Assembly (NCBI RefSeq): GCF_044901685.1
Contig: NZ_JBJDPS010000024.1
Span: 1 to 64,000, forward strand
Direction: 5' to 3'
DNA: 64,000 nucleotides
Source: Micromonospora_G sp044901685
GTDB taxonomy: Bacteria > Actinomycetota > Actinomycetes > Mycobacteriales > Micromonosporaceae
The stretch's first letter is position 1, and each line of letters opens with the position of its first letter. Shown here one piece after another: positions 49,317 through 57,798 of this stretch. The notes beneath the pieces are model-generated. The model was not told the origin of the DNA, made no database searches, and was given only the letters and a program-made list of their open reading frames with translations. Made by a program: the position numbers and the translations under genes.

Positions 49317-50390
49317 CTACCGTGCGTAGTTCCCGGTCAGCTCGGCGCCCGTGGAGTGGTCACCGCGCTCGGTGATCTCACCGGCGACCCAGGAGTCGAC
49401 ACCACGGTCGGCCAGAGTGGTCAGCGCGGCGTCCACCGAGTCGGCGGGGACGACGGCGATCATGCCGACGCCCATGTTGAGCGTCTTCTCCAGCTCCAGG
49501 CGCTCCACCTGTCCGGCCTTGCCGACCAGGTCGAACACCGCACCGGGCGCCCAGGTCCCGCGGTCGACCGTCGCGTGCAGCGCGTCGGGGATCACCCGGG
49601 CCAGGTTGTTGGCCAGGCCGCCACCGGTGACGTGGCTGAAGCCGTGCACCTCGGTCGTGCGGGTCAGCGCCAGGCAGTCCAGGGAGTAGATCCTGGTGGG
49701 CTCCAGGAGCTCCTCGCCCAGCGTCCTGCCGAACTCCTCGACCTCTCGGTCCAGCGTCCAGCCGGCGCGGTCGAAGACCACGTGGCGCACGAGCGAGTAC
49801 CCGTTGGAGTGAAGACCGGACGACGCCATCGCGATCACGGCGTCACCCTTACGGATACGGTCCGGGCCGAGCAGCCGGTCCGCCTCGACCACTCCCGTGC
49901 CCGCGCCCGCGACGTCGAAGTCGTCGGGGCCCAGCAGACCGGGGTGCTCGGCCGTCTCGCCACCGACCAGCGCGCAGCCCGCGAGGACGCAGCCCTCGGC
50001 GATGCCCTTCACGATGGCCGCGACACGCTCGGGATGCACCTTGCCGACACAGATGTAGTCGGTCATGAAGAGCGGCTCGGCACCGCAGACGACCAGGTCG
50101 TCTACGACCATGCCGACGAGGTCGTGGCCGATGGTGTCGTACACGCCCATCTGCCGGGCCAGATCGACCTTCGTGCCGACGCCGTCGGTGGCCGAGGCGA
50201 GCAGCGGGCGCTCGTAACGCTTGAGCGCCGAGGCGTCGAAGAGCCCGGCGAACCCGCCGAGGCCGCCGAGGCCCTCGACCTCGGGGCGCCTCGTCTTCTT
50301 CACCCACTCCTTCATCAGCTCGACGGCGCGGTCACCGGCTTCGATGTCGACGCCCGCCGCAGCGTAGGAAGCACCTGTTGTCTCAGACAT
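49317..50390 (-). CDS. purM: Phosphoribosylformylglycinamidine cyclo-ligase
   Basis: A 357-residue AIR synthetase, catalysing the fifth step of purine synthesis. It has the expected N-terminal ATP-binding segment (ATDGVGTKVDLARQ) and the GMVVDDLVVCGAEPLF loop, with GGGLANNL in the C-terminal domain. It lies 60 bp downstream of purF and is probably co-transcribed with it, ending at a strong hairpin. Confidence 0.97.
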   Translation of the reverse strand: MSETTGASYAAAGVDIEAGDRAVELMKEWVKKTRRPEVEGLGGLGGFAGLFDASALKRYERPLLASATDGVGTKVDLARQMGVYDTIGHDLVGMVVDDLVVCGAEPLFMTDYICVGKVHPERVAAIVKGIAEGCVLAGCALVGGETAEHPGLLGPDDFDVAGAGTGVVEADRLLGPDRIRKGDAVIAMASSGLHSNGYSLVRHVVFDRAGWTLDREVEEFGRTLGEELLEPTRIYSLDCLALTRTTEVHGFSHVTGGGLANNLARVIPDALHATVDRGTWAPGAVFDLVGKAGQVERLELEKTLNMGVGMIAVVPADSVDAALTTLADRGVDSWVAGEITERGDHSTGAELTGNYAR

Positions 50391-50450
50391 TGCCCGGGAT
50401 CTTTCGTGTGGGAGTACGGGGCTGGTGGGGAAGCAGCCGGCCGGTCCGGA

Positions 50451-51977
50451 TCACGGACGACGCAGCGCGTCGGCGGCCGCCGTCGCGGCGGGGCCGGCCG
50501 CCAGCTCGGTCTCCAGCAGCTGCTTGCCGAGCAGCTCCGGGTCCGGGAGCTCCATCGGGTATTCGCCGTCGAAGCAGGCGCGGCAGAGGTTCGGCTTGGC
50601 GATCGTCGTCGCCTCGACCATCGCGTCGAGCGAGATGTACGACAGGGAGTCGGCGCCCATGGAGGTGGCGATCTCGTCGACGGACATGCCGTTGGCGATC
50701 AGCTCGGCCCGCGTCGCGAAGTCGATCCCGAAGAAGCAGGGCCACTTGACCGGCGGGGACGAGATCCGGATGTGGATCTCGGCGGCGCCCGCCTCACGGA
50801 GCATCCTCACCAGGGCGCGCTGGGTGTTGCCGCGGACGATCGAGTCGTCGACGACCACGAGGCGCTTGCCCTTGATGACTTCCTTGAGCGGATTCAGCTT
50901 CAGCCGGATGCCCAGCTGGCGGATGGTCTGTGAAGGCTGGATGAAGGTCCGGCCGACGTAGGCGTTCTTGACCAGACCGGCCCCGAACGGAATTCCGCTC
51001 GCCTCGGCGTAGCCGATGGCCGCGGGGGTCCCCGATTCCGGCGTCGCTATGACCAGATCGGCCTCGACGGGTGCTTCCGCCGCCAGCTTCCGGCCCATCT
51101 CCACACGGGAGAGGTAGACGTTCCGGCCGGCGATGTCGGTGTCGGGGCGGGCGAGGTAGACGTACTCGAAGACACAGCCCTTGGGCTTCGCTTCTGCGAA
51201 GCGAGTGGTGCGCAGGCCGTTCTCGTCGATGGAGACGAGCTCGCCCGGCTCGATCTCGCGGACGTAGCTCGCACCGCAGATGTCCAGGGCGGCGGACTCG
51301 GAGGCCACCACCCAGCCGCGCTCGAGCCGGCCCAGGACCAGGGGGCGGATGCCCTGCGGGTCACGGGCGGCGTAGAGGGTGTGCTCGTCCATGAAGACGA
51401 GCGAGAAGGCGCCCTTGACCTCGGGGAGCACCTTTGCGGCGGCCTCCTCGATGGTGAGCGGCTTGTCGTCGCCGTCCCGCTGGCCGGCGAGCAGCGCGGT
51501 CACGAGATCGGTGTCGTTGGTCGCCGCGACCTGGGTGGCCCGGCCGTCCTTACGGGGAAGGTCGGCGACCATCTCGGCGAGCTGGGCCGTGTTGACCAGG
51601 TTGCCGTTGTGACCCAGGGCGATCGAGCCGTGCGCGGTGGCACGGAACGTCGGCTGCGCGTTCTCCCACACCGAGGCACCGGTGGTGGAGTAGCGGGCAT
51701 GACCGACCGCGATATGACCCTGGAGTGAACCCAGAGAGGTTTCGTCGAAGACCTGCGAGACCAGTCCCATGTCCTTGAAGACCAGGATCTGGGACCCGTT
51801 GCTCACTGCGATGCCCGCGGACTCCTGTCCACGGTGCTGCAGGGCATACAGTCCGAAATAGGTGAGCTTGGCGACCTCTTCGCCGGGAGCCCAGACACCG
51901 AAGACGCCGCAAGCGTCCTGGGGGCCTTTCTCTCCGGGGAGCAGGTCGTGGTTGAGTCGTCCATCACCACGAGGCAC
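50451..51977 (-). CDS. purF: Amidophosphoribosyltransferase
   Basis: A 508-residue enzyme committing PRPP and glutamine to purine synthesis. The class II amidotransferase domain begins at Cys23 (DACGVFGVW) after a 22-residue propeptide. The PRPP site is VVVDDSIVRGNT. Cysteines in KGCVFEYV, WPCFFGID and NLCRACFDG match the Fe-S ligands of Bacillus-type PurF, implying oxygen sensitivity. GTG 51977 has only a weak ribosome binding site, and a TACACT -10-like hexamer lies about 10 bp upstream, suggesting a short leader. Confidence 0.97.
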   Translation of the reverse strand: MPRGDGRLNHDLLPGEKGPQDACGVFGVWAPGEEVAKLTYFGLYALQHRGQESAGIAVSNGSQILVFKDMGLVSQVFDETSLGSLQGHIAVGHARYSTTGASVWENAQPTFRATAHGSIALGHNGNLVNTAQLAEMVADLPRKDGRATQVAATNDTDLVTALLAGQRDGDDKPLTIEEAAAKVLPEVKGAFSLVFMDEHTLYAARDPQGIRPLVLGRLERGWVVASESAALDICGASYVREIEPGELVSIDENGLRTTRFAEAKPKGCVFEYVYLARPDTDIAGRNVYLSRVEMGRKLAAEAPVEADLVIATPESGTPAAIGYAEASGIPFGAGLVKNAYVGRTFIQPSQTIRQLGIRLKLNPLKEVIKGKRLVVVDDSIVRGNTQRALVRMLREAGAAEIHIRISSPPVKWPCFFGIDFATRAELIANGMSVDEIATSMGADSLSYISLDAMVEATTIAKPNLCRACFDGEYPMELPDPELLGKQLLETELAAGPAATAAADALRRP

Positions 51978-52510
51978 GGCACCGAGTGTAGGCGAGATCG
52001 ACCACCGGTCCGAATTGGGCGAACGCCCGGCAGGCACTCCGCGAGCGCCGCGAGCAGGCCCGTGGGCGGCTCCGCAGGCCGGTCGGGGGCGAGTTCGGGC
52101 GATCACCGCCAGTGACCACGGGCGCGCCCCGTCGGAGGGCGGAAGCCGCCGGGGGGCTTCCGAGGACCGGGATGGACGGCGGTTACCGTCCGGTCGGTCC
52201 CCTCACCCCGCCACCCGTGCACGGGCTCCCCGGTGGCCTTCGGTGAGCCCTGCGACCCTCGCGGAACGAGCCGTGGCCGAACGCGCGTTTCGTGGTGAGC
52301 CTCACACCCCGGGAGCCCTGTTCGGGGCCGCTGAGCCGGTCCGGACTTCCCGCACGTGTCCCGGAAGGACGCCGCCGAGCGGCCCCGGGGGGCATCCGTG
52401 GAGCGCGTGACGCCTCGACCGCTCCCCCGCGCAGGCGTCGGCTGCTCCCGCAGGAGGGTTCCGGCCGGTCCGCGGGCCCCGGGACGGCCGTCCGAAGTGG
52501 GAGACCGGCG
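51978..52510. other. Gene-free gap upstream of purF
   Basis: About 530 bp with only shadow ORFs. It contains the purF promoter near its left end. No PurR-like box or purine riboswitch was recognised. Confidence 0.4.
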
Positions 52511-52545
52511 TTGACAGGCTCATGGCCCGTTGGCAGGCTCCTGCC
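52511..52545 (+). promoter_or_regulatory. Promoter and hairpin of the leader peptide
   Basis: TTGACA (52511-52516) and CAGGCT (52534-52539) are 17 bp apart, fitting a housekeeping promoter. The -10 lies inside a perfect inverted repeat GGCAGG-CT-CCTGCC (52532-52545), a candidate operator. Transcription would start next to the ATG at 52548, giving a leaderless message. Confidence 0.6.
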
Positions 52546-52547
52546 TC

Positions 52548-52640
52548 ATGCAGCTCACCCGTGATCGTTCGGTCACGCTCGTGGAACGCAGCCACGTCGA
52601 TCTGGGACGTGTCGCGAGCGCCATCTGTCGCCACGTCTGA
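52548..52640 (+). CDS. Cysteine-type leader peptide
   Basis: A 30-residue ORF too short for routine calling. Its C-terminal SHVDLGRVASAICRHV matches the actinobacterial leader peptides (typically RRHVDL-RVSSALC) found ahead of sulfur-assimilation genes, where ribosome stalling at the Cys codon is thought to control the downstream gene. It lies directly before a sulfatase relic, which fits a sulfur-scavenging role. The downstream target is now inactive. Confidence 0.75.
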   Translation: MQLTRDRSVTLVERSHVDLGRVASAICRHV

Positions 52641-52649
52641 GAGCCCCAC

Positions 52650-53169
52650 GCGCTCCGGGACTTAGGACACCCTGGTCTTCTTCGCCAGCGACAACGGCGG
52701 AGAACGGTTCTCGTACAACTGACCGCTGTCCGGCAACAAGAGCTCGCTCCAGGAGGGCGGCATCAGGGTGCCCTCCGTGCTGCGCCGGCCCGCGCGCATC
52801 GACGGTCACCAGGTCAGCGGTCTCCCGGTGTTCTCGCCCGACTGGACCGCGACGCTTCTGGAGCTCGGCGGGGCGCGGCCCGACCCCGCGCATCCGCTGG
52901 ACGGCGTGAGCCTCGCCGGATACCTGTTGCGGAACGAGGTCCCGAGGGAGCGCGACCTGTTCTGGCGCGTGCGTGGGGAACGAGCCCTGCGCCGGGGCGA
53001 CTGGAAGTACTACCGGAGCAAGGCCGGCAAGGACCAGCTGTTCCGGCTGGCCGACGACCGGCGCGATCAGGCCGACCGGGCCGCCGCGGAACCGGAGTTG
53101 CTGGCGGAGCTGCGGGCGTCGTGGGAGCGGGTGGACTCCGGGCTGCTCCCGTACACGACCGGTTCCTGA
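52650..53169 (+). pseudogene. Sulfatase gene remnant
   Basis: The sequence encodes the C-terminal third of an arylsulfatase-like protein: ALRDLG, then in a shifted frame DTLVFFASDNGGERFSYN, an in-frame TGA (52720) where the family has Trp, then PLSGNKSSLQEGGIRVP and a C-terminal region to 53169. So it has a frameshift (about 52662-52668), a nonsense mutation and loss of the catalytic N-terminal domain including the formylglycine site. A GTG at 52768 is inside the relic and not a real start. Confidence 0.85.
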
Positions 53170-53238
53170 GACGTACACGACCGGTTCCTGGGGGCCACCA
53201 CCGGTTGAGGGCCCGTGAGAGGACCCGCGCCTCGGCGG

Positions 53239-54108
53239 TCAGCCCTTGGAGTCCTCGGGCGCCTCGGCCGCCGGGGCGGATGCCTCGATCCCCTCGCCGC
53301 CCTTCGCGGTGAGCGACAGGGTGCGGTGATCGACCGTGAACTCCGTCCTCCCCTTCAGGGCCCCGAGCAGCGCCCGCTCCAGCTCCATCGGCCCCTCCGG
53401 GCACAGCTTCCGGGTCGAGGCGAGCGGGCCGAACGTGACCGTGGCCCCGGAGACCGCCGCCTTGCCGTGGAAGGAGTTGCAGCCGAGGTTCCCCTCCACC
53501 GTGCCGTCCTTGCCGAAGCTGAGGTGCGCCTTGCCCTCGGTACCGGTGGGCAGGGAGGTGGCGACGCTGCCGGAGCGCAGGCCGGTCACCTTCCAGGCAG
53601 TGCCGGTGAGCGGGGCCGGGGGCTCGGAGTCGAGGGCGATGGAATCGCCGTCGGCGCTGGTCAGGGTCATGGTCCTCGCGTCGCCACGGCCCGACACGGC
53701 GGCCTTGAGCTCACCCTGGAAGGCCCGGCCCATCGCACTCTCGAACCGCTGGGCATCCCCCGCGCACGCCATTCCGGTGGCCGTGCTCCGCCCGACGGTG
53801 ACCTTGTCCCCGTCGAGGCGGACGTCCGCGCTGAAGCGGTTGCAGCCCAGATTGCCGGTGGCCTTCCCCTGGGGGTCGATCGCGATGTGGGCTCCGGAGG
53901 GCGCGGCGGTCCTCTTCCCGCCGGTGGTCAGGGAGGACACGGTCCAGTGGACACCGGTCACGGGCAGCTCGGAGCGCACCGCACCGCTGCCGTCCCCGGA
54001 GTCCCCCGGATCGCCGGACCCAGCACCGGAGCCCGACTCCGTACCGCAGGCGGCGAGGGTGAAGAGGGCCAGGACGCTGACAGCCATACGTTGATTTCGC
54101 ATGGCCAT
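53239..54108 (-). CDS. Lipoprotein with two META/HslJ-like domains
   Basis: A 289-residue lipoprotein. The signal peptide ends at Cys21 (TLAAC-GTE). Two homologous META domains follow, each with an NLGCNxF motif (about residues 86 and 208) and a later Cys, probably forming a disulfide in each domain. Such domains occur in heat- or stress-related envelope proteins of unknown biochemistry. It is the last gene of a five-gene minus-strand group (ArsR, M23, unknown, mycothiol-type enzyme, this one) with gaps of 28-60 bp. The start could also be the ATG two codons in. Confidence 0.85.
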   Translation of the reverse strand: MAMRNQRMAVSVLALFTLAACGTESGSGAGSGDPGDSGDGSGAVRSELPVTGVHWTVSSLTTGGKRTAAPSGAHIAIDPQGKATGNLGCNRFSADVRLDGDKVTVGRSTATGMACAGDAQRFESAMGRAFQGELKAAVSGRGDARTMTLTSADGDSIALDSEPPAPLTGTAWKVTGLRSGSVATSLPTGTEGKAHLSFGKDGTVEGNLGCNSFHGKAAVSGATVTFGPLASTRKLCPEGPMELERALLGALKGRTEFTVDHRTLSLTAKGGEGIEASAPAAEAPEDSKG

Positions 54109-54139
54109 GGGACGGATCGACCGGCTGATCCGGTTCCCC

Positions 54140-54940
54140 TCAGCCCATCAGCGGGAGCAGCGGGGCGAGATCGGCCCGCTCGCCACTGGCGCTGACCTGC
54201 GCCGAGTCGAGCGCCGACGCCCACCGCGTACGGCCCGTGGCCAGCCGCATCCAGGTGAGCGGGTCCGTCTCCACGACGTTCGGCGGCGTACCCCGGGTGT
54301 GCTTGGGGCCGCCGATGCACTGGACGACGGCGAAGGGCGGGACGCGCACCTCGACGGAGCCGCCGGGCGCCCTGTCCGCGAGCGCGTCGGCGAGCAGCCG
54401 GGTGCAGGCGGCGAGCGCCTGACAGTCGTACGGGACGTCGATGCCGGTCGCCCGGTGCAGATCGTCCGTGTGGACGACGAGTTCGACGGTGCGGGTCACC
54501 AGGAAGTCGCCCAGCCTCATCGTGCCCGCCCGGGTCGGCACCAGGCGGTCCTGATCGCCGTCGGGCACCAGTGCCGTGAACCGGGCCAGTGTCTCCTCGT
54601 ACAGCGCGTCGAGGTCGGTGCGGTCCGCTGCCGTCGCACGGGCTTCACCGGCGATGTCCTGGGCCTTCGCGGCGGTGGAGAACGGCCACTCCAGCAGGGA
54701 GGTCTCCGGCTTGGGTCCGCCGACGGGCCGGGGCTGCTCCATGCCCCGGCTGACCCGTTCCAGGGCCGTCGGCACGTGCGCGGCCAGGTCCCGTACGGTC
54801 CACTCCCCCGGTCCGGGCAGGGCGAGTTGCTCGGGCGTCAGGGTGCGGACGGCGTCCCGCAGGTGGGTGAACTGGGCCAGGACCGCGGCCCGGGTCCTGG
54901 CGACGTCGTACGCGCGGGGGCGCTTCTTGGCCGGGGGCAT
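54140..54940 (-). CDS. Maleylpyruvate-isomerase-family (mycothiol-dependent) protein with sterol-carrier domain
   Basis: A 266-residue protein. The N-terminal DinB/MDMPI-like bundle (about 10-165) includes LPGPGEWTVRDLAAHV, the helix carrying the family's metal-ligand His. The C-terminal SCP2-like domain (about 185-266) includes GGSVEVRVPPFAVVQ. Related enzymes use mycothiol in detoxification or isomerisation; the substrate is unknown. ATG 54940 starts the conserved part; the frame continues upstream to 55000 without support. Fourth gene of the ArsR-led group. Confidence 0.8.
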   Translation of the reverse strand: MPPAKKRPRAYDVARTRAAVLAQFTHLRDAVRTLTPEQLALPGPGEWTVRDLAAHVPTALERVSRGMEQPRPVGGPKPETSLLEWPFSTAAKAQDIAGEARATAADRTDLDALYEETLARFTALVPDGDQDRLVPTRAGTMRLGDFLVTRTVELVVHTDDLHRATGIDVPYDCQALAACTRLLADALADRAPGGSVEVRVPPFAVVQCIGGPKHTRGTPPNVVETDPLTWMRLATGRTRWASALDSAQVSASGERADLAPLLPLMG

Positions 54941-55000
54941 AGGGGCGAGACTAACCGGCGGTTCCGACGGTGCCCCTCTCGTGCCCCTCCCGTGCCGCAC

Positions 55001-56269
55001 TCAGTGCCGCGCGAAGTCCGCCGTGTCGGGACGGACGACATCCGTGCAGCCACGGCGTTCCGTCGCGTCGTCGACGTAGGCACGGAACAGGGGCTCCAGC
55101 CGGTCGCGGAGGATGCGGTCGTACGGGTAGGACACCTGCATCAGGTGCAGGGCGGGCCGGCCGTCGCAGACGGAGGATGCCCACCAGGCGGACCCGTCCG
55201 TACCCGCGGTGCCGGGACGGATCGCCGTCCGGTCCTGCAGGCCGGTCCGTATCCCTCTGGTGCCGTCGCCGACGAGGGTCTCGGTCTTGACCCACAGGGG
55301 AGAGTGCAGGAGCACGATACCGAGGTCCCGTGGGCGCGTGGTGGTCTTCTCGTAGGCGGGCCAGATCCTCCGGGTCTCGTCCTCACCGAGTGCGAGCAGG
55401 CAGGCGTCGTGGGCGCTCGCCTTCCCGGCCGGCGCGGCGAGTGCACGGTCGGGAAGGGAGCCTCGTCCCTCGGCGGCTATCAGACGGCCGTACCAGGCAC
55501 ACGTGCCGCCGGCCCCGGCCGCCGGGCCGAGGGCGAAGGTCGGCTCGGGGAACTCGGCCGGCAGCGCGGGAAGTTGGGACCGGCATCCCCGCTCCTCGGC
55601 CGCCCTCTCCACCGCCTGACGCGCCAGACCGGCGAGCGTGCGGCGGTCCTCCGCCGTCGCGACGTCCGCGTACTTGGCGATGGCCGACGCCTCGATGGAA
55701 GAGGTCTCGCCACCGTCCGCGCACAGCGCCCTGGCCGTCACCAGGTGGCTCTCGTACTCACCGAGCCCGCCGTCGCCCAGCGGGTGCGGCACGGCATGGT
55801 CCGCCGCGCCCGCGATGTCGTCCACACCACCGCGCCGGAGGTCGAAGGGCTCGTCGTCGAGAGCGATCCGGCGCTCGTCGGCGTTCGGGTCGGCCGGGTA
55901 CACGGACAGGGTCAGGGCGAAGTGCCCGTACACCGTCCCCGAATCGCCCACCCGTTGGACGACGCAGTTGCTGACCCGCCGGGCGGGGTCGATCTGGTAG
56001 CGGTCCGCGAGCTCCACCCGGTCGATGTCACTGTTCAGCCCGAGCACCAGGTCGGGGTCGACGAGGCCGCCGCACCCCGCCTCGATGCGCTCCCGGCTCT
56101 CGGACCGGGCGCGGAGGTCGGACACCTGCATGACGATGGCCCAGATGCTCAGGCCGATTCCCGCCACGGCGACCAGGCAGAACAGTGCGTTCAAGGCCTT
56201 CGGGAAGCGCCCGCGTCCGGTCGGCTCCCCTATCGGCCCGGATGCCCCGGCAGCGCTCGCATCGTCCAT
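55001..56269 (-). CDS. Membrane-anchored protein of unknown function
   Basis: A 422-residue protein with a short cytoplasmic N-terminus, one transmembrane helix (about 25-48) and a large extracellular domain with scattered cysteines (GCGG, SNCVV, RGCRSQ, GGTCAW, SVCDGR, RGCTD) likely to pair in disulfides. No family is recognised. It lies 41 bp downstream of the M23 gene in the ArsR-led group, so an envelope role is inferred. Confidence 0.75.
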   Translation of the reverse strand: MDDASAAGASGPIGEPTGRGRFPKALNALFCLVAVAGIGLSIWAIVMQVSDLRARSESRERIEAGCGGLVDPDLVLGLNSDIDRVELADRYQIDPARRVSNCVVQRVGDSGTVYGHFALTLSVYPADPNADERRIALDDEPFDLRRGGVDDIAGAADHAVPHPLGDGGLGEYESHLVTARALCADGGETSSIEASAIAKYADVATAEDRRTLAGLARQAVERAAEERGCRSQLPALPAEFPEPTFALGPAAGAGGTCAWYGRLIAAEGRGSLPDRALAAPAGKASAHDACLLALGEDETRRIWPAYEKTTTRPRDLGIVLLHSPLWVKTETLVGDGTRGIRTGLQDRTAIRPGTAGTDGSAWWASSVCDGRPALHLMQVSYPYDRILRDRLEPLFRAYVDDATERRGCTDVVRPDTADFARH

Positions 56270-56310
56270 GACCGGCCCCCGTACGACGACAACGCATGAC
56301 GCCCGGAAAG

Positions 56311-57138
56311 CTACCAGTCGGTGCCGACGGCCTCACCGGCCACGAACGCCTCACCGCCGGCCGGTACGCCGACGCCCCGCCAGGTGAAGGGGATACCGCG
56401 CGCCACGTCGAGGTCGGGGTGGTCCATCAGCTGGAAGTGCACGTGCGGCTCGGTGGAGTTGCCGGAGTTCCCGCAGCGGGCGAGCACCTGCCCCTCGCGG
56501 ACCGTGTCCCCCGCCCCGACCTGGAGCGAGCCGCGCCGGAGGTGGGCGTACGCGGCGTACGTCCCTTCGCCGAGGTCGAGCACGATGTGGTTGCCGACCA
56601 TCCTTCGGGCACCGGCCATGTCGCGCACGGAGGCCTCGGCCAGCATCAGGTAGGCCAGCGCAGGACCGGAGTTGCGGCTGAGATGATCGCGCTGACCGCC
56701 GCTCGCGTGCACCACGGTGGCGTCGGCGACCGCCAGTACCGGGGCGTCGAACGCGGGGAAGTCGCGGTTCGGCCGGGCGACCGGCCACAGCCACCGGAAG
56801 GGCGGGCGGCCCCCTCCCACGGGTTCGGCGACGACGTCGATCGCGTACGTCTGCCCGTAGCCGTGGGTGCCGTGGCTCGGGACCTTGTCAGCCGGGCTGT
56901 TGAGCGCCGTCCAGCGACCGGTCACCGGCGGCCCCACCTCGACCGCCGGCCGGGACCCCGACGGGTCCGCGCCGCCGCGGCGGTTCACCAGCAGTCCGAT
57001 GACGATCGCCGCCGCGGCAGGCACGAAGGTCACCCCGTACGGGACCAGCGGATCGGCGATGACACTCACCAGCACCAGGACGACAAAGGCGATCCAGCAG
57101 CAGCGGTAGAGGATCATCGCGGCTTTTCGTACGGACAT
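56311..57138 (-). CDS. Membrane-anchored M23-family peptidase
   Basis: A 275-residue protein with two N-terminal hydrophobic helices (about 10-28 and 32-52) and an extracellular LytM/M23 domain. Zinc-site motifs are SHGTHGYGQTYAID (H92 or nearby His, D101) and EPHVHFQL. It may trim peptidoglycan cross-links or act as a degenerate regulator. It is 28 bp downstream of the ArsR gene and probably under its control. Confidence 0.85.
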   Translation of the reverse strand: MSVRKAAMILYRCCWIAFVVLVLVSVIADPLVPYGVTFVPAAAAIVIGLLVNRRGGADPSGSRPAVEVGPPVTGRWTALNSPADKVPSHGTHGYGQTYAIDVVAEPVGGGRPPFRWLWPVARPNRDFPAFDAPVLAVADATVVHASGGQRDHLSRNSGPALAYLMLAEASVRDMAGARRMVGNHIVLDLGEGTYAAYAHLRRGSLQVGAGDTVREGQVLARCGNSGNSTEPHVHFQLMDHPDLDVARGIPFTWRGVGVPAGGEAFVAGEAVGTDW

Positions 57139-57166
57139 GGGTCCCCCTCATCTCGGTCTGCGGCTG

Positions 57167-57691
57167 TCACGGCCGGGCGGCCGTGAGGACCACCAGCAGC
57201 GGCACGACCCGGGGGCCCGGCACCTCGTAGCGCCCTCGCCCCGCCGTGTGCAGCCAGCCCGCGGCGGTGAGGAGCCGCAGGTGGTGGTAGATCTGTCCGG
57301 TCGTGCCCGTCTCGTCGAGCTCGGCCAGTTCGGCTGCCGTACGCCGGCCGCCGAGGATCTCGCGGAGCATCCGGAGCCGGACCGGGTGCCCGAGCGCCGC
57401 CAGTGGTTCGGCGGCCGTCGCCCAGTCGGACCGCTCCTCCTCCGGGCCGAGCAGCCCTGAGGTCAGCGCGCCGTACTGCCATTCGTAGCGCTCGCCCGCG
57501 GGCAGCCTGACCGCCCCGGTGAACAGCACACCGCCGTCGGCGGCGGCGTCCCCGACCAGGCCGAGCTGGTCCTTCAGCCCGTCCAGCGCCCAGAAGTCGC
57601 CGTCACCCAGCTCCGGCTTCCCGCCACCCGCCGCCGACTCCAGCAGCGCCAGCCTGCGCTCCAGTTCGGCGACGCGCTCCTCGAGCTCCAT
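57167..57691 (-). CDS. ArsR-type helix-turn-helix regulator
   Basis: A 174-residue protein with an N-terminal Leu-zipper-like coiled coil (MELEERVAELERRLALLES), a middle region, and a C-terminal winged helix (about 90-165: LAALGHPVRLRMLREIL ... TTGQIYHHLRLL). There is no metal-binding ELCVCDL motif, so it is not a classical metal sensor. ATG 57691 has AAGG at 8 nt; the GTG at 57700 is inside the ribosome binding region. A perfect 16-bp palindrome immediately upstream is the likely autoregulatory operator. Confidence 0.85.
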   Translation of the reverse strand: MELEERVAELERRLALLESAAGGGKPELGDGDFWALDGLKDQLGLVGDAAADGGVLFTGAVRLPAGERYEWQYGALTSGLLGPEEERSDWATAAEPLAALGHPVRLRMLREILGGRRTAAELAELDETGTTGQIYHHLRLLTAAGWLHTAGRGRYEVPGPRVVPLLVVLTAARP

Positions 57692-57701
57692 GCCCACCAC
57701 C

Positions 57702-57717
57702 TTACGTAATTACGTAA
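57702..57717. promoter_or_regulatory. Operator palindrome TTACGTAATTACGTAA
   Basis: A perfect 16-bp palindrome made of two TTACGTAA units, ending 11 bp before the ArsR start. It is strongly AT-rich for this genome and positioned to block promoter or ribosome access. It probably controls the whole five-gene group. Confidence 0.8.
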
Positions 57718-57744
57718 TATCGATCAACGGCTGTTGCGGGAACG

Positions 57745-57783
57745 CCGAAGCCCCCGTCCGGTCGGCCCGGACGGGGGCTTCGG
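57745..57783 (-). terminator. Terminator of purS-purQ-purL
   Basis: A perfect 16-bp stem (CCGAAGCCCCCGTCCG and complement) with a 7-nt loop, 15 bp after the purL stop. Confidence 0.8.
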
Positions 57784-57798
57784 AGGGTCGGTCGGAAA

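Noticed and set aside
52768..53169. Intact 133-codon gene starting at GTG 52768
   Set aside because: It is the tail of the sulfatase relic; the homologous sequence continues upstream of the GTG through an in-frame stop.
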